Source of the DNA: Segatella cerevisiae
Lineage (GTDB): Bacteria; Bacteroidota; Bacteroidia; Bacteroidales; Bacteroidaceae
Length of the DNA: 49,725 nucleotides
Direction: 5' to 3'
Assembly (NCBI RefSeq): GCF_024054555.1
Contig: NZ_JAMXLY010000022.1
Location: forward strand, 1 to 49,725
A program made the translations under genes and the position numbers. The notes beneath the pieces were generated by a model. The model did not search any database. It saw only the letters and a program-made list of their open reading frames with translations, and was not told the DNA's origin. Numbering within the stretch: the stretch's first letter is position 1; the number at the start of each line of letters is the position of its first letter. Of the stretch, positions 26,509 to 35,000 are shown in pieces.

Positions 26509-26540
26509 TTTGGAACTTTAGACACAATTCCATATCTTTG
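26509..26540 (+). promoter_or_regulatory. Promoter of the DXD glycosyltransferase gene
   Basis: TTTG at 26509-26512, 20 bases, then TATCTTTG at 26533-26540, a full consensus match 18 bases before the GTG start at 26559. It supports that start and argues against the open frame that runs through it. Confidence 0.75.
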
Positions 26541-26558
26541 TAACAAATAATTATATCA

Positions 26559-27272
26559 GTGACACCTAAGACCATACACCTATGCTGGTTTAGTGATGAT
26601 GCTTTCCCAGTAGAAATAAAAGCATGTATCCGTTCATGGAAAAAATTCCTGCCTGACTATCAGATTAGAAGATGGAATATGGAAGATGCGAAAGCCATTC
26701 ATAACACATTTGTCAATGAAGCTCTCCGCTGCCACAAATGGGCATTTGCGGCTGATGTCATCCGCTTTTACGCCATTTACCATGAAGGTGGGATCTATAT
26801 GGATAGTGACATGCTCATCTATAAAAATTTTGATGAACTGATACCGGAAAAAGGGGTTGTTACATTCAATGAGAATATAAAGGCAGGTGACGGACCCTTA
26901 TCTCTTCAGGCTGCTTTCATCATGGGTGAAAAGGGGAATACGTTCTGCAAAGAAGTGTTAGATTACTATAGTAACCGGCATTTCCTTCTCAAGAATGGTT
27001 CTATGGACGAGACCATATCACCTCACATCATGGGTCTTATTGCTGCTGGACATGGCTATAAAGATATGATGAAGAAACAGGAATTGGACGGGCTTACCAT
27101 TTTCCCTACATTCTATGTAGCTCCACGGAAGAAATACAAGAAACAAGAGCTTACCTTTGCGCGTCATCTGGTCAATCACAGTTGGAAAACACATAAACTG
27201 GGCAGACAAGTAGAGATCTTCCTCAAGCACGATTATCATGTCGTCAAATATTTCATCTGCAAGAAATATTAA
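26559..27272 (+). CDS. DXD-motif glycosyltransferase (GT32-like capsular type)
   Basis: The 237-residue enzyme begins at a GTG codon just after a full promoter. Its opening TPKTIHLCWFSDDAFP is the usual first strand of this family, so the start is secure even though it is not ATG. The core shows RRWNMEDAK, CHKWAFAADVIRFYAIYHEGGIYMDSDM (the metal-binding DSD of a GT-A fold) and an acceptor region around AFIMGEKGN. Homologues of the OCH1/GT32 type add mannose, galactose or other hexoses to capsule or O-antigen in many Bacteroidetes. No neighbour on this strand is close, so it is a single-gene unit. It converges on the WaaP-like kinase gene. Confidence 0.9.
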   Translation: MTPKTIHLCWFSDDAFPVEIKACIRSWKKFLPDYQIRRWNMEDAKAIHNTFVNEALRCHKWAFAADVIRFYAIYHEGGIYMDSDMLIYKNFDELIPEKGVVTFNENIKAGDGPLSLQAAFIMGEKGNTFCKEVLDYYSNRHFLLKNGSMDETISPHIMGLIAAGHGYKDMMKKQELDGLTIFPTFYVAPRKKYKKQELTFARHLVNHSWKTHKLGRQVEIFLKHDYHVVKYFICKKY

Positions 27273-27420
27273 GAAATATCCACTGACCGATTACCGTCAG
27301 ACTATAACAGGGATAAGGTTTTCCGATAACGCCCCAGTATAAAGATCACCTCCCGCCAGTCAATATCTGTCAAGGTTATATATAACAGACCCCATGCAAG
27401 GGAATTTCTCTTGGCAAGGA

Positions 27421-28209
27421 TTAGAGTTCGAGTTTAAAGGAAACCTTATGTCGTTTCTGGTAATTCCTCCAAAAACGTGCGCGAGCAGGCATGACGATGG
27501 ACAAAGCCCATTTCTCATCAACATTTCTCACACGTGCATATTCACTGACCATCATTTCGATGAACCGCTTCGGCCCCCAAAGTTTCTTCAGGTCCAGCAA
27601 TCCCCTTTTCGGACTTACCTTTCCAAAATACATTCTGTTGATGTCTACGATACAGAAATGATAGCCTTCATCATCATACTTCCAAAGGATATTCCCCGGT
27701 GTGAAATCCTTGTGCATGACCCCTTTCAAGTGCATCATCGCAGCAAAATGTGCCACTTTCTCTGCCAGCACCTCATAAGTACCGATTTTGGCATTGCCCA
27801 CTTCATAAAGCGTATGCTCATAATCGCACTGTACGCTGAAGAAATAAGTATAACCCAGTAAACCAATGCAGTTACGGTATTCGATATAAGCTATCGACTC
27901 AGGAGTTTCTATGCCCTTTTCCAAAAGGATGGCAGGGTATTGGTAGGCCCGCAGTCCCTTGGGTTTGCGGATACCATAGGAATAAACACATCTGTTCAAC
28001 AGGGATGGTACACAGTATCGTTTGACATTGATCTTCAGTCCGTCAACCTCAAAGACCTTAATCAGATTCCGTTTATTGTAGATCACTTCTCCTTCCGACT
28101 CAAATATAGAAAGGATATGAGTAACAACAGGCTTTAAAGTTTTATATTTTGAACGAATTAGAAATTTAGAGATTCTCATTTTTAACACCGGGTTTATACT
28201 CTGATCCAT
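27421..28209 (-). CDS. WaaP/InaA-like lipopolysaccharide core kinase
   Basis: This is a probable kinase that phosphorylates a core sugar of lipopolysaccharide (WaaP/Kdo kinase superfamily). The 262 residues carry the protein-kinase-like catalytic loop GVMHKDFTPGNILW (His-x-Asp-x4-Asn) and the metal-binding FCIVDINRM (Asp-Ile-Asn). The beta-strand lysine region is less clear (RNLIKVFEVDGLKINVKRY). Bacteroidetes cores commonly carry phosphate on Kdo or heptose, but the exact sugar is unknown. The ATG at 28209 gives 10 residues before MRISKF; either start is possible. It lies 18 bases after GT9 and ends the msbA-lpxL-GT9-kinase run, which strongly supports a core-assembly role. Confidence 0.82.
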   Translation of the reverse strand: MDQSINPVLKMRISKFLIRSKYKTLKPVVTHILSIFESEGEVIYNKRNLIKVFEVDGLKINVKRYCVPSLLNRCVYSYGIRKPKGLRAYQYPAILLEKGIETPESIAYIEYRNCIGLLGYTYFFSVQCDYEHTLYEVGNAKIGTYEVLAEKVAHFAAMMHLKGVMHKDFTPGNILWKYDDEGYHFCIVDINRMYFGKVSPKRGLLDLKKLWGPKRFIEMMVSEYARVRNVDEKWALSIVMPARARFWRNYQKRHKVSFKLEL

Positions 28210-28227
28210 ACAGCCAGTTCTCGGGAC

Positions 28228-29265
28228 TCAGAGGATATGATATTTATTGATGAACTTTAAAAATTCTATCCAGACCTTTTCTTTTTTTATCAGATCATAC
28301 TGTCTGTCAGTAGGAATCTTGGCAAGTTGAGAAGGGGAGACAAAATCCTCTATGCCCACGCCTCCGGTAGGTATGCCGTTCTGCGGCAACCACATCTTCT
28401 TGCTGTTTTGTGGTGCCACGACCACAAAAGACGGTTTGTCCTGTGAATGGATGATATGGCGTGCCCCACCTTCATTTCCAAAATACAGAGTTATCCACGA
28501 AGCCATGGCTGCCAATTGCCTGGGGCTTTGGGCACGGACATCAATGAAGATATGAGGGTCATTGTCCAATAGTTCGTAAATCCTGCGGGAAGCCTGTTCC
28601 TCTTTTCCCAAAGCATAATTAAAGATAATCTGAACCTGTGGAAAAGTTTTTATCAGATTTCTGACGACATAGACCATACCTTCTTCAGACCACGTCTTAT
28701 TCTTGAGTTTGGAAGTGACTCCCATGAGAACCACAGGCTTGGAGAAATCGATTTTCATCTTCACCATATAATCCTTGAATTCCTCCTTCTCATTCTCGGT
28801 GATGGGAATATGGAAGTTCTGGTCCAAGACTTTATAGTTCAGAGGAGACAGGAGCATCAGATCATGGTCGACCATACATTTATTCCTGTTGGTCTTCTCG
28901 AAAAAATAATTAAAGGCAAACCCGGTGTACCATTTTTTCAGTCCTATCCGATATTCTGTCGAAGGTGAAAATAGCGTAAAGAACATGCTTTTAAGCGTAG
29001 ACCTCATGTCGATGATGACGTCATAATGGTTGCGATGGACGATCCGCCATACCTTCCTCAGATAACGCCAAAGATTTTCGTTATCCGATTCTGAAAAGGT
29101 TATGATATGGTCTATGGCAGGATGACCCTTGAAAAGAGGTGCCAACCGCTCATTCAGAATAAAAGTCGTATCCGCCTCAGGATCATTGCGCTTGATGGTA
29201 TTAAAGACACATGTTGCAAGAACCGCATCCCCCATCTGTCGGAATCGAACAACCAGGATTTTCAA
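28228..29265 (-). CDS. Family 9 glycosyltransferase (heptosyltransferase-like)
   Basis: This is a GT-B enzyme that adds a heptose or similar sugar to the lipopolysaccharide inner core. The 345 residues begin MKILVVRFRQMGDAVLATCVF, the standard GT9 start. IIDMRSTLKSMFFTL, VVLMGVTSKLKNKTWSEEG (donor-site region) and TLYFGNEGGARHIIHSQ, the GT9 substrate-binding segment near the C-terminus, follow. It sits between the LpxL-like acyltransferase (23 bases upstream) and the WaaP-like kinase (18 bases downstream), the order expected for a core assembly operon. Donor could be ADP-heptose or another sugar, because GT9 members vary in Bacteroidetes. Confidence 0.9.
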   Translation of the reverse strand: MKILVVRFRQMGDAVLATCVFNTIKRNDPEADTTFILNERLAPLFKGHPAIDHIITFSESDNENLWRYLRKVWRIVHRNHYDVIIDMRSTLKSMFFTLFSPSTEYRIGLKKWYTGFAFNYFFEKTNRNKCMVDHDLMLLSPLNYKVLDQNFHIPITENEKEEFKDYMVKMKIDFSKPVVLMGVTSKLKNKTWSEEGMVYVVRNLIKTFPQVQIIFNYALGKEEQASRRIYELLDNDPHIFIDVRAQSPRQLAAMASWITLYFGNEGGARHIIHSQDKPSFVVVAPQNSKKMWLPQNGIPTGGVGIEDFVSPSQLAKIPTDRQYDLIKKEKVWIEFLKFINKYHIL

Positions 29266-29288
29266 GATGTTATGATTTAACAGTAAAT

Positions 29289-30239
29289 TTAACCTTTAGA
29301 AGAAGCCTTTTCTATCACTTTTCCATTCACCACCTCAAATCTACGGTCAAACTCTTCATGGGTTCGCTTCCATCGGTTATGACTCCACAAATAGAATTTG
29401 GGATCTTTGCGGATCGTATTTTCCAGCAAAGCAAAAAACCTTCTTGTAATCTCGTATTCGGGAAGTGCATTCGGGTTTTTAGTGATCAATTTGAAAGTAG
29501 CATTATAATATCCTCTCTTGGGCCGGCTCATCTCCACATAGAAGACAGCATCGTTCACCTTCCGCATAATACGTTCTGCCCCAGTAAAGACCCCTGTATC
29601 ATGGTGCATGAAATTCAGCCACAAATGAATATTCTCCCATTTCGGTCCCTGATCAGAGATATAGCCGAAAAGACTCATGATTTTCTTCTGCCGATACTCT
29701 ATGAGTTTTCTGATAATATGTTTCTTAGAGATCACCACACTACCTCGGGAAGACGAGCGGATTTTCTTGAAGAGTTCGTCGAACGGTTTGTTGGCAAGAG
29801 GATGGTAGATCAGTCCCATCACCTTACCGGGTAGATAGATTCCCATACAGGAAAGCCATTCCCAGTTGCAGTAGTGCCCTAAGACTGCCGCTACATTCTG
29901 CCCGTTATCAAAACAAGCTTCCACCTCATCGACATTACAGACCTTAAACCGTTTTTTCAGATGTTCTTCCTTGATACTCAAGAGTTTGGTGGCCTCAAAG
30001 AAGTAATCACAGAACCAATGGTAGAAGCCCTTCTCTATTTCGATTATTCCACTCTCCGACTTTTCCGGAAAAGAAGAAACGAGATTCCGGCGTACGATCT
30101 GCCGGCGGTATCTCAAGACATAATATACGATCAGATACCCGACGTCAGAAAGAGCATATAGCACCCTAAATGGGAGTAATGATATCAAATAAAACAAGCC
30201 ATATACGATCTTCGTCATTATCATACTCGGTTTCTTCAA
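29289..30239 (-). CDS. Lipid A acyltransferase, LpxL/HtrB family
   Basis: This inner-membrane enzyme adds a secondary acyl chain to lipid A from acyl carrier protein. The 316 residues begin with a membrane helix (YGLFYLISLLPFRVLYALSDVGYLIVYYV). The acyltransferase motif HYCNWEW (His-x4-Glu) comes at about 116-122. GYISDQGPKWENIHLWLNF and FTGAERIMRK are the second conserved block, and WSHNRWKR is near the end, as in other family members. It is 107 bases after the ABC exporter and 23 before GT9, all on one strand. Acyl groups could come from the acpP/fabF products at 44.8-46.3 kb. Confidence 0.9.
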   Translation of the reverse strand: MKKPSMIMTKIVYGLFYLISLLPFRVLYALSDVGYLIVYYVLRYRRQIVRRNLVSSFPEKSESGIIEIEKGFYHWFCDYFFEATKLLSIKEEHLKKRFKVCNVDEVEACFDNGQNVAAVLGHYCNWEWLSCMGIYLPGKVMGLIYHPLANKPFDELFKKIRSSSRGSVVISKKHIIRKLIEYRQKKIMSLFGYISDQGPKWENIHLWLNFMHHDTGVFTGAERIMRKVNDAVFYVEMSRPKRGYYNATFKLITKNPNALPEYEITRRFFALLENTIRKDPKFYLWSHNRWKRTHEEFDRRFEVVNGKVIEKASSKG

Positions 30240-30346
30240 TTATTCCTCTCTGTTTCGACTTAAAAAGATTATTTTCAGATATTCAAAATACCAGTTCACT
30301 TCCCATGTATTTACCTTCATACAAAAGTCCATACAGTCAGATTATA

Positions 30347-32188
30347 TTACACTTGCTGCATATCATGCAACCGCTTATAGTATCCATTCTTCTCTATCAA
30401 TTCCTCATGTGTGCCCCGCTCGACAATGACGCCTTCATGCATCACACAGATTTCATCAGCGTTCTTGATCGTCGACAGTCTATGGGCGACAGCAATGGTC
30501 GTACGCGTCTTCATCAACCGCTCCAGAGCGTCCTGTACCAGTCGTTCACTCTCCGTATCCAATGCAGAAGTAGCTTCATCCAAGATCAATATAGGCGGGT
30601 TCTTGAGTATTGCCCTGGCAATACTGATCCTCTGTCGCTGCCCGCCTGACAGCCGAGAGCCCCGATCACCTATTTTCGTGTCAAAGCCATTCTCTGACTC
30701 CATGATGAAGTCATAGGCATTGGCTATCTTAGCTGCACGGATGACAGCCTCATCAGTCGCATTCTGAGACCCGAATTTAATGTTGTTCCTAAACGTATCA
30801 TTGAACAGGATCGCATCCTGGTTGACATTTCCAATAAAAGAACGGAGGTTATGTACGCCAAGATCTTTGATGTTGACCCCATCGATAAGGATTTCACCCT
30901 TCTGCACGTCATAATAACGCGGAATCAGGTCGACCATCGTCGACTTTCCACTGCCACTCTGTCCGACAAGGGCTACTGTCTTACCTTTAGGAATGACCAG
31001 ATTGATATCCTTCAACACGTACCGCGGCTCATTCGACTTGGAATCAGTATAAGCGAAATAGACATGCCGGAACTCTATCTGATGTTGGAAAGACGGCAGG
31101 ATGACAGGATTCGGCTTCTCTTTGATTTCGATTTCTGCCTTCAGGATCTTATCCACTCGTTCCATTGAAGCAAGTCCTTTAGGAATATTGTAACTCGTTC
31201 TGGAAAAGTCTTTCAGAGGGTTGATGATGCTGTAGAGAATGACCAGATAGTAAATGAAGACCGGTCCGCTCAGTGTCTGGTAGTTGAGGACCAACATTCC
31301 CCCAAACCAAAGGACGATGACGATCATCACTGTCCCCAAAAACTCACTCATAGGATGGGCCAACTGCTGGCGGATATTCACCTTCATGACATCGCGGCGG
31401 TAGGCAGAATTGATGGCATCAAAACGCTTGTCCATCATATCTTCGGCACAGAAAGCCTTGATGATCCTCAAGCCTCCCAATGTCTCCTCCACCTGACTCA
31501 TCGTATCGCTCCATAGTCCCTGAGCCTGCATGCTCTGTGCCTTCAGTTTCCTGCCGACAAACCCCATGAACCAACCGAATATAGGGACAAAAATGATGGT
31601 GAAAAGAGTCAGTTGCCACGAGACCAGCAACATGGTAGCGAAATAGAAAAGAATCAGGATAGGATTCTTGAAAAGCATATCCAGAGAAGACATGATCGAG
31701 TTCTCTATCTCCTGGACATCACCGCTCATACGCGCAATGATGTCGCCCTTACGCTCCTCACTGAAGAAACCCAGAGACAAACTCGCAATTTTTCTGTACA
31801 TCTGATTGCGGATATCCCTCACCACACCTGTACGCATAGGGATGATGCTCGCTGAAGACAGGAAATAGGACGCCGTCTTGAGAAAAGTCATGACGGCAAG
31901 TGCTATCCCGAGGACCAGCAACGTAGAAGTAGAACCAAAATACTGCACCATCTCTTCTATCAGATAGTTGGCATTGTTAGCCAGAACTTTCCTGCTCAAA
32001 GACCAAGGCATCATTGCCGTTGCCCTGACAGCACCTTCTGTTCTAAAAAGGATCTGAAGCAAAGGAATAATCGTAGCAAATGAAAAAACGTTCAGTATTG
32101 CTGAAAGGATATTAAAAACTATCGACAATACCAAATATTTCTTGTAAGGGGGTATAAAACGCCTTAGCACCAGCAGGAATTCCTTCAT
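30347..32188 (-). CDS. MsbA-like ABC exporter (lipid A/lipid flippase type)
   Basis: This half-size exporter has an N-terminal six-helix transmembrane domain (about 15-330) and a C-terminal ATPase (about 365-600). Visible ATPase motifs are Walker A GQSGSGKST, the signature LSGGQRQR, Walker B ILILDEATSALD and the switch histidine in AVAHRLST. The start I use is the ATG at 32188 (613 residues, MKEFLLVLRRFIPPYKKYL). A TTG further upstream at 32197 lies inside the -7 promoter box and cannot be the start. It leads the operon with LpxL-like, GT9 and WaaP-like genes, so lipid A-core flipping is the likely function, though MsbA-type proteins also move other lipids and drugs. Confidence 0.92.
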   Translation of the reverse strand: MKEFLLVLRRFIPPYKKYLVLSIVFNILSAILNVFSFATIIPLLQILFRTEGAVRATAMMPWSLSRKVLANNANYLIEEMVQYFGSTSTLLVLGIALAVMTFLKTASYFLSSASIIPMRTGVVRDIRNQMYRKIASLSLGFFSEERKGDIIARMSGDVQEIENSIMSSLDMLFKNPILILFYFATMLLVSWQLTLFTIIFVPIFGWFMGFVGRKLKAQSMQAQGLWSDTMSQVEETLGGLRIIKAFCAEDMMDKRFDAINSAYRRDVMKVNIRQQLAHPMSEFLGTVMIVIVLWFGGMLVLNYQTLSGPVFIYYLVILYSIINPLKDFSRTSYNIPKGLASMERVDKILKAEIEIKEKPNPVILPSFQHQIEFRHVYFAYTDSKSNEPRYVLKDINLVIPKGKTVALVGQSGSGKSTMVDLIPRYYDVQKGEILIDGVNIKDLGVHNLRSFIGNVNQDAILFNDTFRNNIKFGSQNATDEAVIRAAKIANAYDFIMESENGFDTKIGDRGSRLSGGQRQRISIARAILKNPPILILDEATSALDTESERLVQDALERLMKTRTTIAVAHRLSTIKNADEICVMHEGVIVERGTHEELIEKNGYYKRLHDMQQV

Positions 32189-32194
32189 GATTTG

Positions 32195-32225
32195 CAAATA
32201 TAATAGAAAAACACAAAACTACAAA
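32195..32225 (-). promoter_or_regulatory. Promoter of the msbA-like operon, leaderless
   Basis: Minus-strand TTTG (32225-32222), 19 bases, then TATATTTG (32202-32195). The ATG at 32188 begins only 6 bases past the -7 box, so the transcript should begin at or beside the start codon. Confidence 0.75.
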
Positions 32226-32344
32226 ATGATTTTCGGTTTTTATGTCCTTTGTTTAACTGATAAAACTTTATAGAACTAAAATAACATCTTTTAGAACAAA
32301 TGTTTGTCCCTGAACCGATTACAGAGTCGTACATCCCCTCAAGA

Positions 32345-33703
32345 TTAATTTCCCACTTTCTCTTCATCTCCAGGCTCCACCGTTCCAAAGAGCGTAGCGG
32401 AAGTAGAACCTGTAATCCTGACTTTCACGAATTCACCTATATGATAATTACCGCGGTCAAAAACCACCATCTTATTCTGTTCCGTACGGCCACAGAGTTG
32501 ATTCCTAGAACGCTTGCTGAAACCTTCTATCAAGACCTCAAAAGTTTTGCCTTCATCCTTCTTGTTCTGCCGGACGCTGATCTCATTTTGCAATTTGATA
32601 AGTATTTCCAACCTGCGGATCTTCTCTTCCTCCGGGACATTGTCCGGGAGATGCTTAGCCGCATAGGTTCCCGGCCGCTCTGAATATTTGAACATAAAAG
32701 CGGAATCGAATCCTACTTCTTTCATCAAGTCGAGAGTTTGCTCAAAATCTTCCTCTGTCTCGTCATGATAACCCAAGAAGACGTCAGTCGTCAGACCACA
32801 ACCGGGAAGAATCCTGCGGATAGCCTCGACTTTCCGCAGATACTGTTCCCTAGTATACTTGCGGTTCATCAATTTCAATATCTTATTGCTCCCACTCTGA
32901 ACAGGGAAATGGATATGCTTACAGAGGTTTGGGGCTCCTGCCATCGCATAGAGAATGTCTTCACTCATATCTTCAGGATTGGAAGTTGTAAACCGCACAC
33001 GCATATCCGGCACAGCCGAAGCCACCTTAGACAGCAGTTCGGCGAATGAAGTCCTGCCCTCTTCGTGCCGTCCGGAAGGTGAAAGACCATAACTGTTCAC
33101 ATTCTGTCCTAGCAAGGTCACTTCCTTGAAACCCTTGTCATGGAGGTCACGCACTTCGTTGAGAATACTCTCGACATCACGGCTTCTCTCACGACCTCGG
33201 GTATAAGGGACTATGCAGTAATGGCAGAAATTATTACAGCCTCTCATGATACTCACAAAACCGCTGACATGATTGCCGCCTATACGCAGAGGCATCACAT
33301 TGCGATAAGTTTCCGTTGTAGACAACCGGACATCTTCAGCAGGATGCCCCAGTTCACACTGTGCGATCATATCCGGAAGGTTCAGATAACTGTCAGGGCC
33401 ACAAACCAGATTGGCATGGTGATTCTGAATCAAATCATCTTTGACCCTTTCTGCCATACAACCCAAAACGCCCAGAATCAATTTTCTCCCCTTCTTCTGT
33501 TCCGCATACAATGAATCTAAACGGTTATATATTTTATTTTCTGCATTCTCACGTATACTACATGTATTCAGGAAAACGGCATCTGCATCCACCTCGTTGT
33601 CACAAGTATCATAATCTGCCATTTTCATTATCGAAGCGACGACCTCACTATCGGCTACATTCATCTGACAGCCGTAGGTCTCTATATACAGTTTCTTGTC
33701 CAT
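32345..33703 (-). CDS. miaB: tRNA-2-methylthio-N6-dimethylallyladenosine synthase
   Basis: This radical-SAM enzyme adds a methylthio group to i6A37 of tRNA. The 452 residues are near the normal size. The N-terminal domain has the first cluster cysteines in YGCQMN, NTCSIRENAENK and GVLGCMAERVK. The radical-SAM motif GCNNFCHYC places Cys156, Cys160 and Cys163. PYTRGRERSR and the C-terminal TRAM region (about 375-440, ending VEPGDE) follow. The opening YIETYGCQMNVADSE is near identical to many MiaB proteins. A -7 box lies at 33754-33761. It is housekeeping and unrelated in function to the lipid A genes downstream. Confidence 0.95.
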   Translation of the reverse strand: MDKKLYIETYGCQMNVADSEVVASIMKMADYDTCDNEVDADAVFLNTCSIRENAENKIYNRLDSLYAEQKKGRKLILGVLGCMAERVKDDLIQNHHANLVCGPDSYLNLPDMIAQCELGHPAEDVRLSTTETYRNVMPLRIGGNHVSGFVSIMRGCNNFCHYCIVPYTRGRERSRDVESILNEVRDLHDKGFKEVTLLGQNVNSYGLSPSGRHEEGRTSFAELLSKVASAVPDMRVRFTTSNPEDMSEDILYAMAGAPNLCKHIHFPVQSGSNKILKLMNRKYTREQYLRKVEAIRRILPGCGLTTDVFLGYHDETEEDFEQTLDLMKEVGFDSAFMFKYSERPGTYAAKHLPDNVPEEEKIRRLEILIKLQNEISVRQNKKDEGKTFEVLIEGFSKRSRNQLCGRTEQNKMVVFDRGNYHIGEFVKVRITGSTSATLFGTVEPGDEEKVGN

Positions 33704-33753
33704 TTATCCCTTTCCTATCGAATATATTCCAACCACATTCATTAATCAGGCTA

Positions 33754-33761
33754 CAAAGATA
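33754..33761 (-). promoter_or_regulatory. -7 box of miaB
   Basis: Minus-strand TATCTTTG lies 50 bases before the miaB ATG. A -33 GTTG at 33787-33784 is spaced 22 bases, slightly long. Confidence 0.45.
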
Positions 33762-33807
33762 CTAAAAATATCCGATTATCAGCCAACACCCTGAAAGCCT
33801 TTACAGT

Positions 33808-34785
33808 TTAACATTCCGCATTCGCCGCTATCATGTGTCTTGTCAAGAGCAGCAGAACGAAATAGAGGATCATTCCGGTAATGAATCCGGCAATAGCGTC
33901 AATCATGTAATGTGCCTGGATATAGACGGTGCCCATACAAAGGAAAGCATAGACAGGGAATACCCACCAGAAGAATTTACTGTTTTTCAGATGCAAGATC
34001 AGCATCATGCAAATGGTGGCAATACCGACATGCGAACTCGGGAACGCAGCTGTCGGCCGTTCACCTTGTGCACGGGCATCCTCTACCAAGTGATAGAAGA
34101 AACCATTGGGATTGCCCGGAGAAGGAAGACAATCCGTATGTGTATTGAAATAGTTGCCCAGTTTCGGAAATATCCCTTTGGCTATCGTGTCTTCCCCTAT
34201 CACGTTATAATAGAAGGTCGGACCGGCAACCGGCAGGAAATCAAAAACGATATAGTAGATGAAGAACGCTGTGATGACGATAAAGCAGCAGCGTTCGAAC
34301 TCTTTATAATCCGCGAGGAAATAATAGATGCATACTGCGACGATCAAGGGGTAATACATGAAATACCCAAAGTGCATCAGTTCGCTCACCACCATCCATG
34401 GCAAGTGCTTTGCAAAGACCAGTGCAGGTTGGAAACCGAAAACGATTTGTTCCCATTCCGCAAAGAGATAGTCCAGATTGGGCAGCACCCGATTAAGTTC
34501 GTAAGTATCCGGATACCATTGTGCCAGGAACAGCATCTGCACCAGCACACGCACGATCTCCATAAACCGGCAAGGCAGGAGGCGGTACACTGTCCAAAGT
34601 GCAAAGGTCGTAATCAAAATGCGGACCCTCATCCAAATCATGGAATGCGGATTCTCCATCTTGGTATAAGCGAACAATACCCATAAGAACGTGAAAGCCA
34701 AATAGATAATAGTGGCCCATTCTACAGGATACAGCCCCTTCTTGGGATTTTTCTCTAATCTGAATATTTCCTTTATGGTCGTCAT
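33808..34785 (-). CDS. PAP2/Aur1-like membrane phosphatase or phosphotransferase
   Basis: The 325-residue protein has about six transmembrane helices. It carries a PAP2-type active site in the second half: PSSHVGIAT (Ser-Ser-His) and a later histidine in QAHYMIDAIAGF, with a basic/acidic loop GERPTAAF before them. This resembles the inositolphosphoceramide synthase (Aur1)-type branch, which moves phospho-head groups between lipids, more than a simple phosphatase. Bacteroidales make sphingolipids, so a head-group transferase is plausible but not proven. The neighbours (SDR upstream, miaB downstream) do not settle the substrate. A weak -7 box lies at 34841-34848. Confidence 0.8.
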   Translation of the reverse strand: MTTIKEIFRLEKNPKKGLYPVEWATIIYLAFTFLWVLFAYTKMENPHSMIWMRVRILITTFALWTVYRLLPCRFMEIVRVLVQMLFLAQWYPDTYELNRVLPNLDYLFAEWEQIVFGFQPALVFAKHLPWMVVSELMHFGYFMYYPLIVAVCIYYFLADYKEFERCCFIVITAFFIYYIVFDFLPVAGPTFYYNVIGEDTIAKGIFPKLGNYFNTHTDCLPSPGNPNGFFYHLVEDARAQGERPTAAFPSSHVGIATICMMLILHLKNSKFFWWVFPVYAFLCMGTVYIQAHYMIDAIAGFITGMILYFVLLLLTRHMIAANAEC

Positions 34786-34840
34786 CTCCGTTTCTTAAAC
34801 TATTATTGTTTTCAACCGTATTTGCTGAACACGTATCACC

Positions 34841-34848
34841 CAAAAGTA
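34841..34848 (-). promoter_or_regulatory. -7 box of the PAP2 gene
   Basis: Minus-strand TACTTTTG is 55 bases before the ATG. The -33 region shows only TTTA at 34870-34867, 18 bases away. Confidence 0.4.
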
Positions 34849-35000
34849 TGAATAAAAACGATTTTATAAATGTTTGTTTTCAAAAGGAAACCGAACATTT
34901 CTCAGAGATGGCCTCAACTCTTTTTTCCTTAGCATATCTATCTTTTGTAACTTCCATTTTACAGCCCCGGATCTTATAGCCCGGTTATTTTAAAACATGA

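Larger units (their letters stand above)
25988..26558. promoter_or_regulatory. Divergent promoter region between two glycosyltransferase genes
   Basis: This 571-base AT-rich spacer holds a complete minus promoter (26316-26347), a minus -7-like box TAAATTTG (26119-26112), and a complete plus promoter (26509-26540). A 158-codon open frame at 26074-26550 crosses all of these on the plus strand. It looks random in composition and I reject it as a gene. Confidence 0.65.

Noticed and set aside
26074..26550. 158-codon plus-strand open frame between glycosyltransferases
   Set aside because: Composition looks random, it shows no motif, and it runs through two complete promoters on opposite strands.
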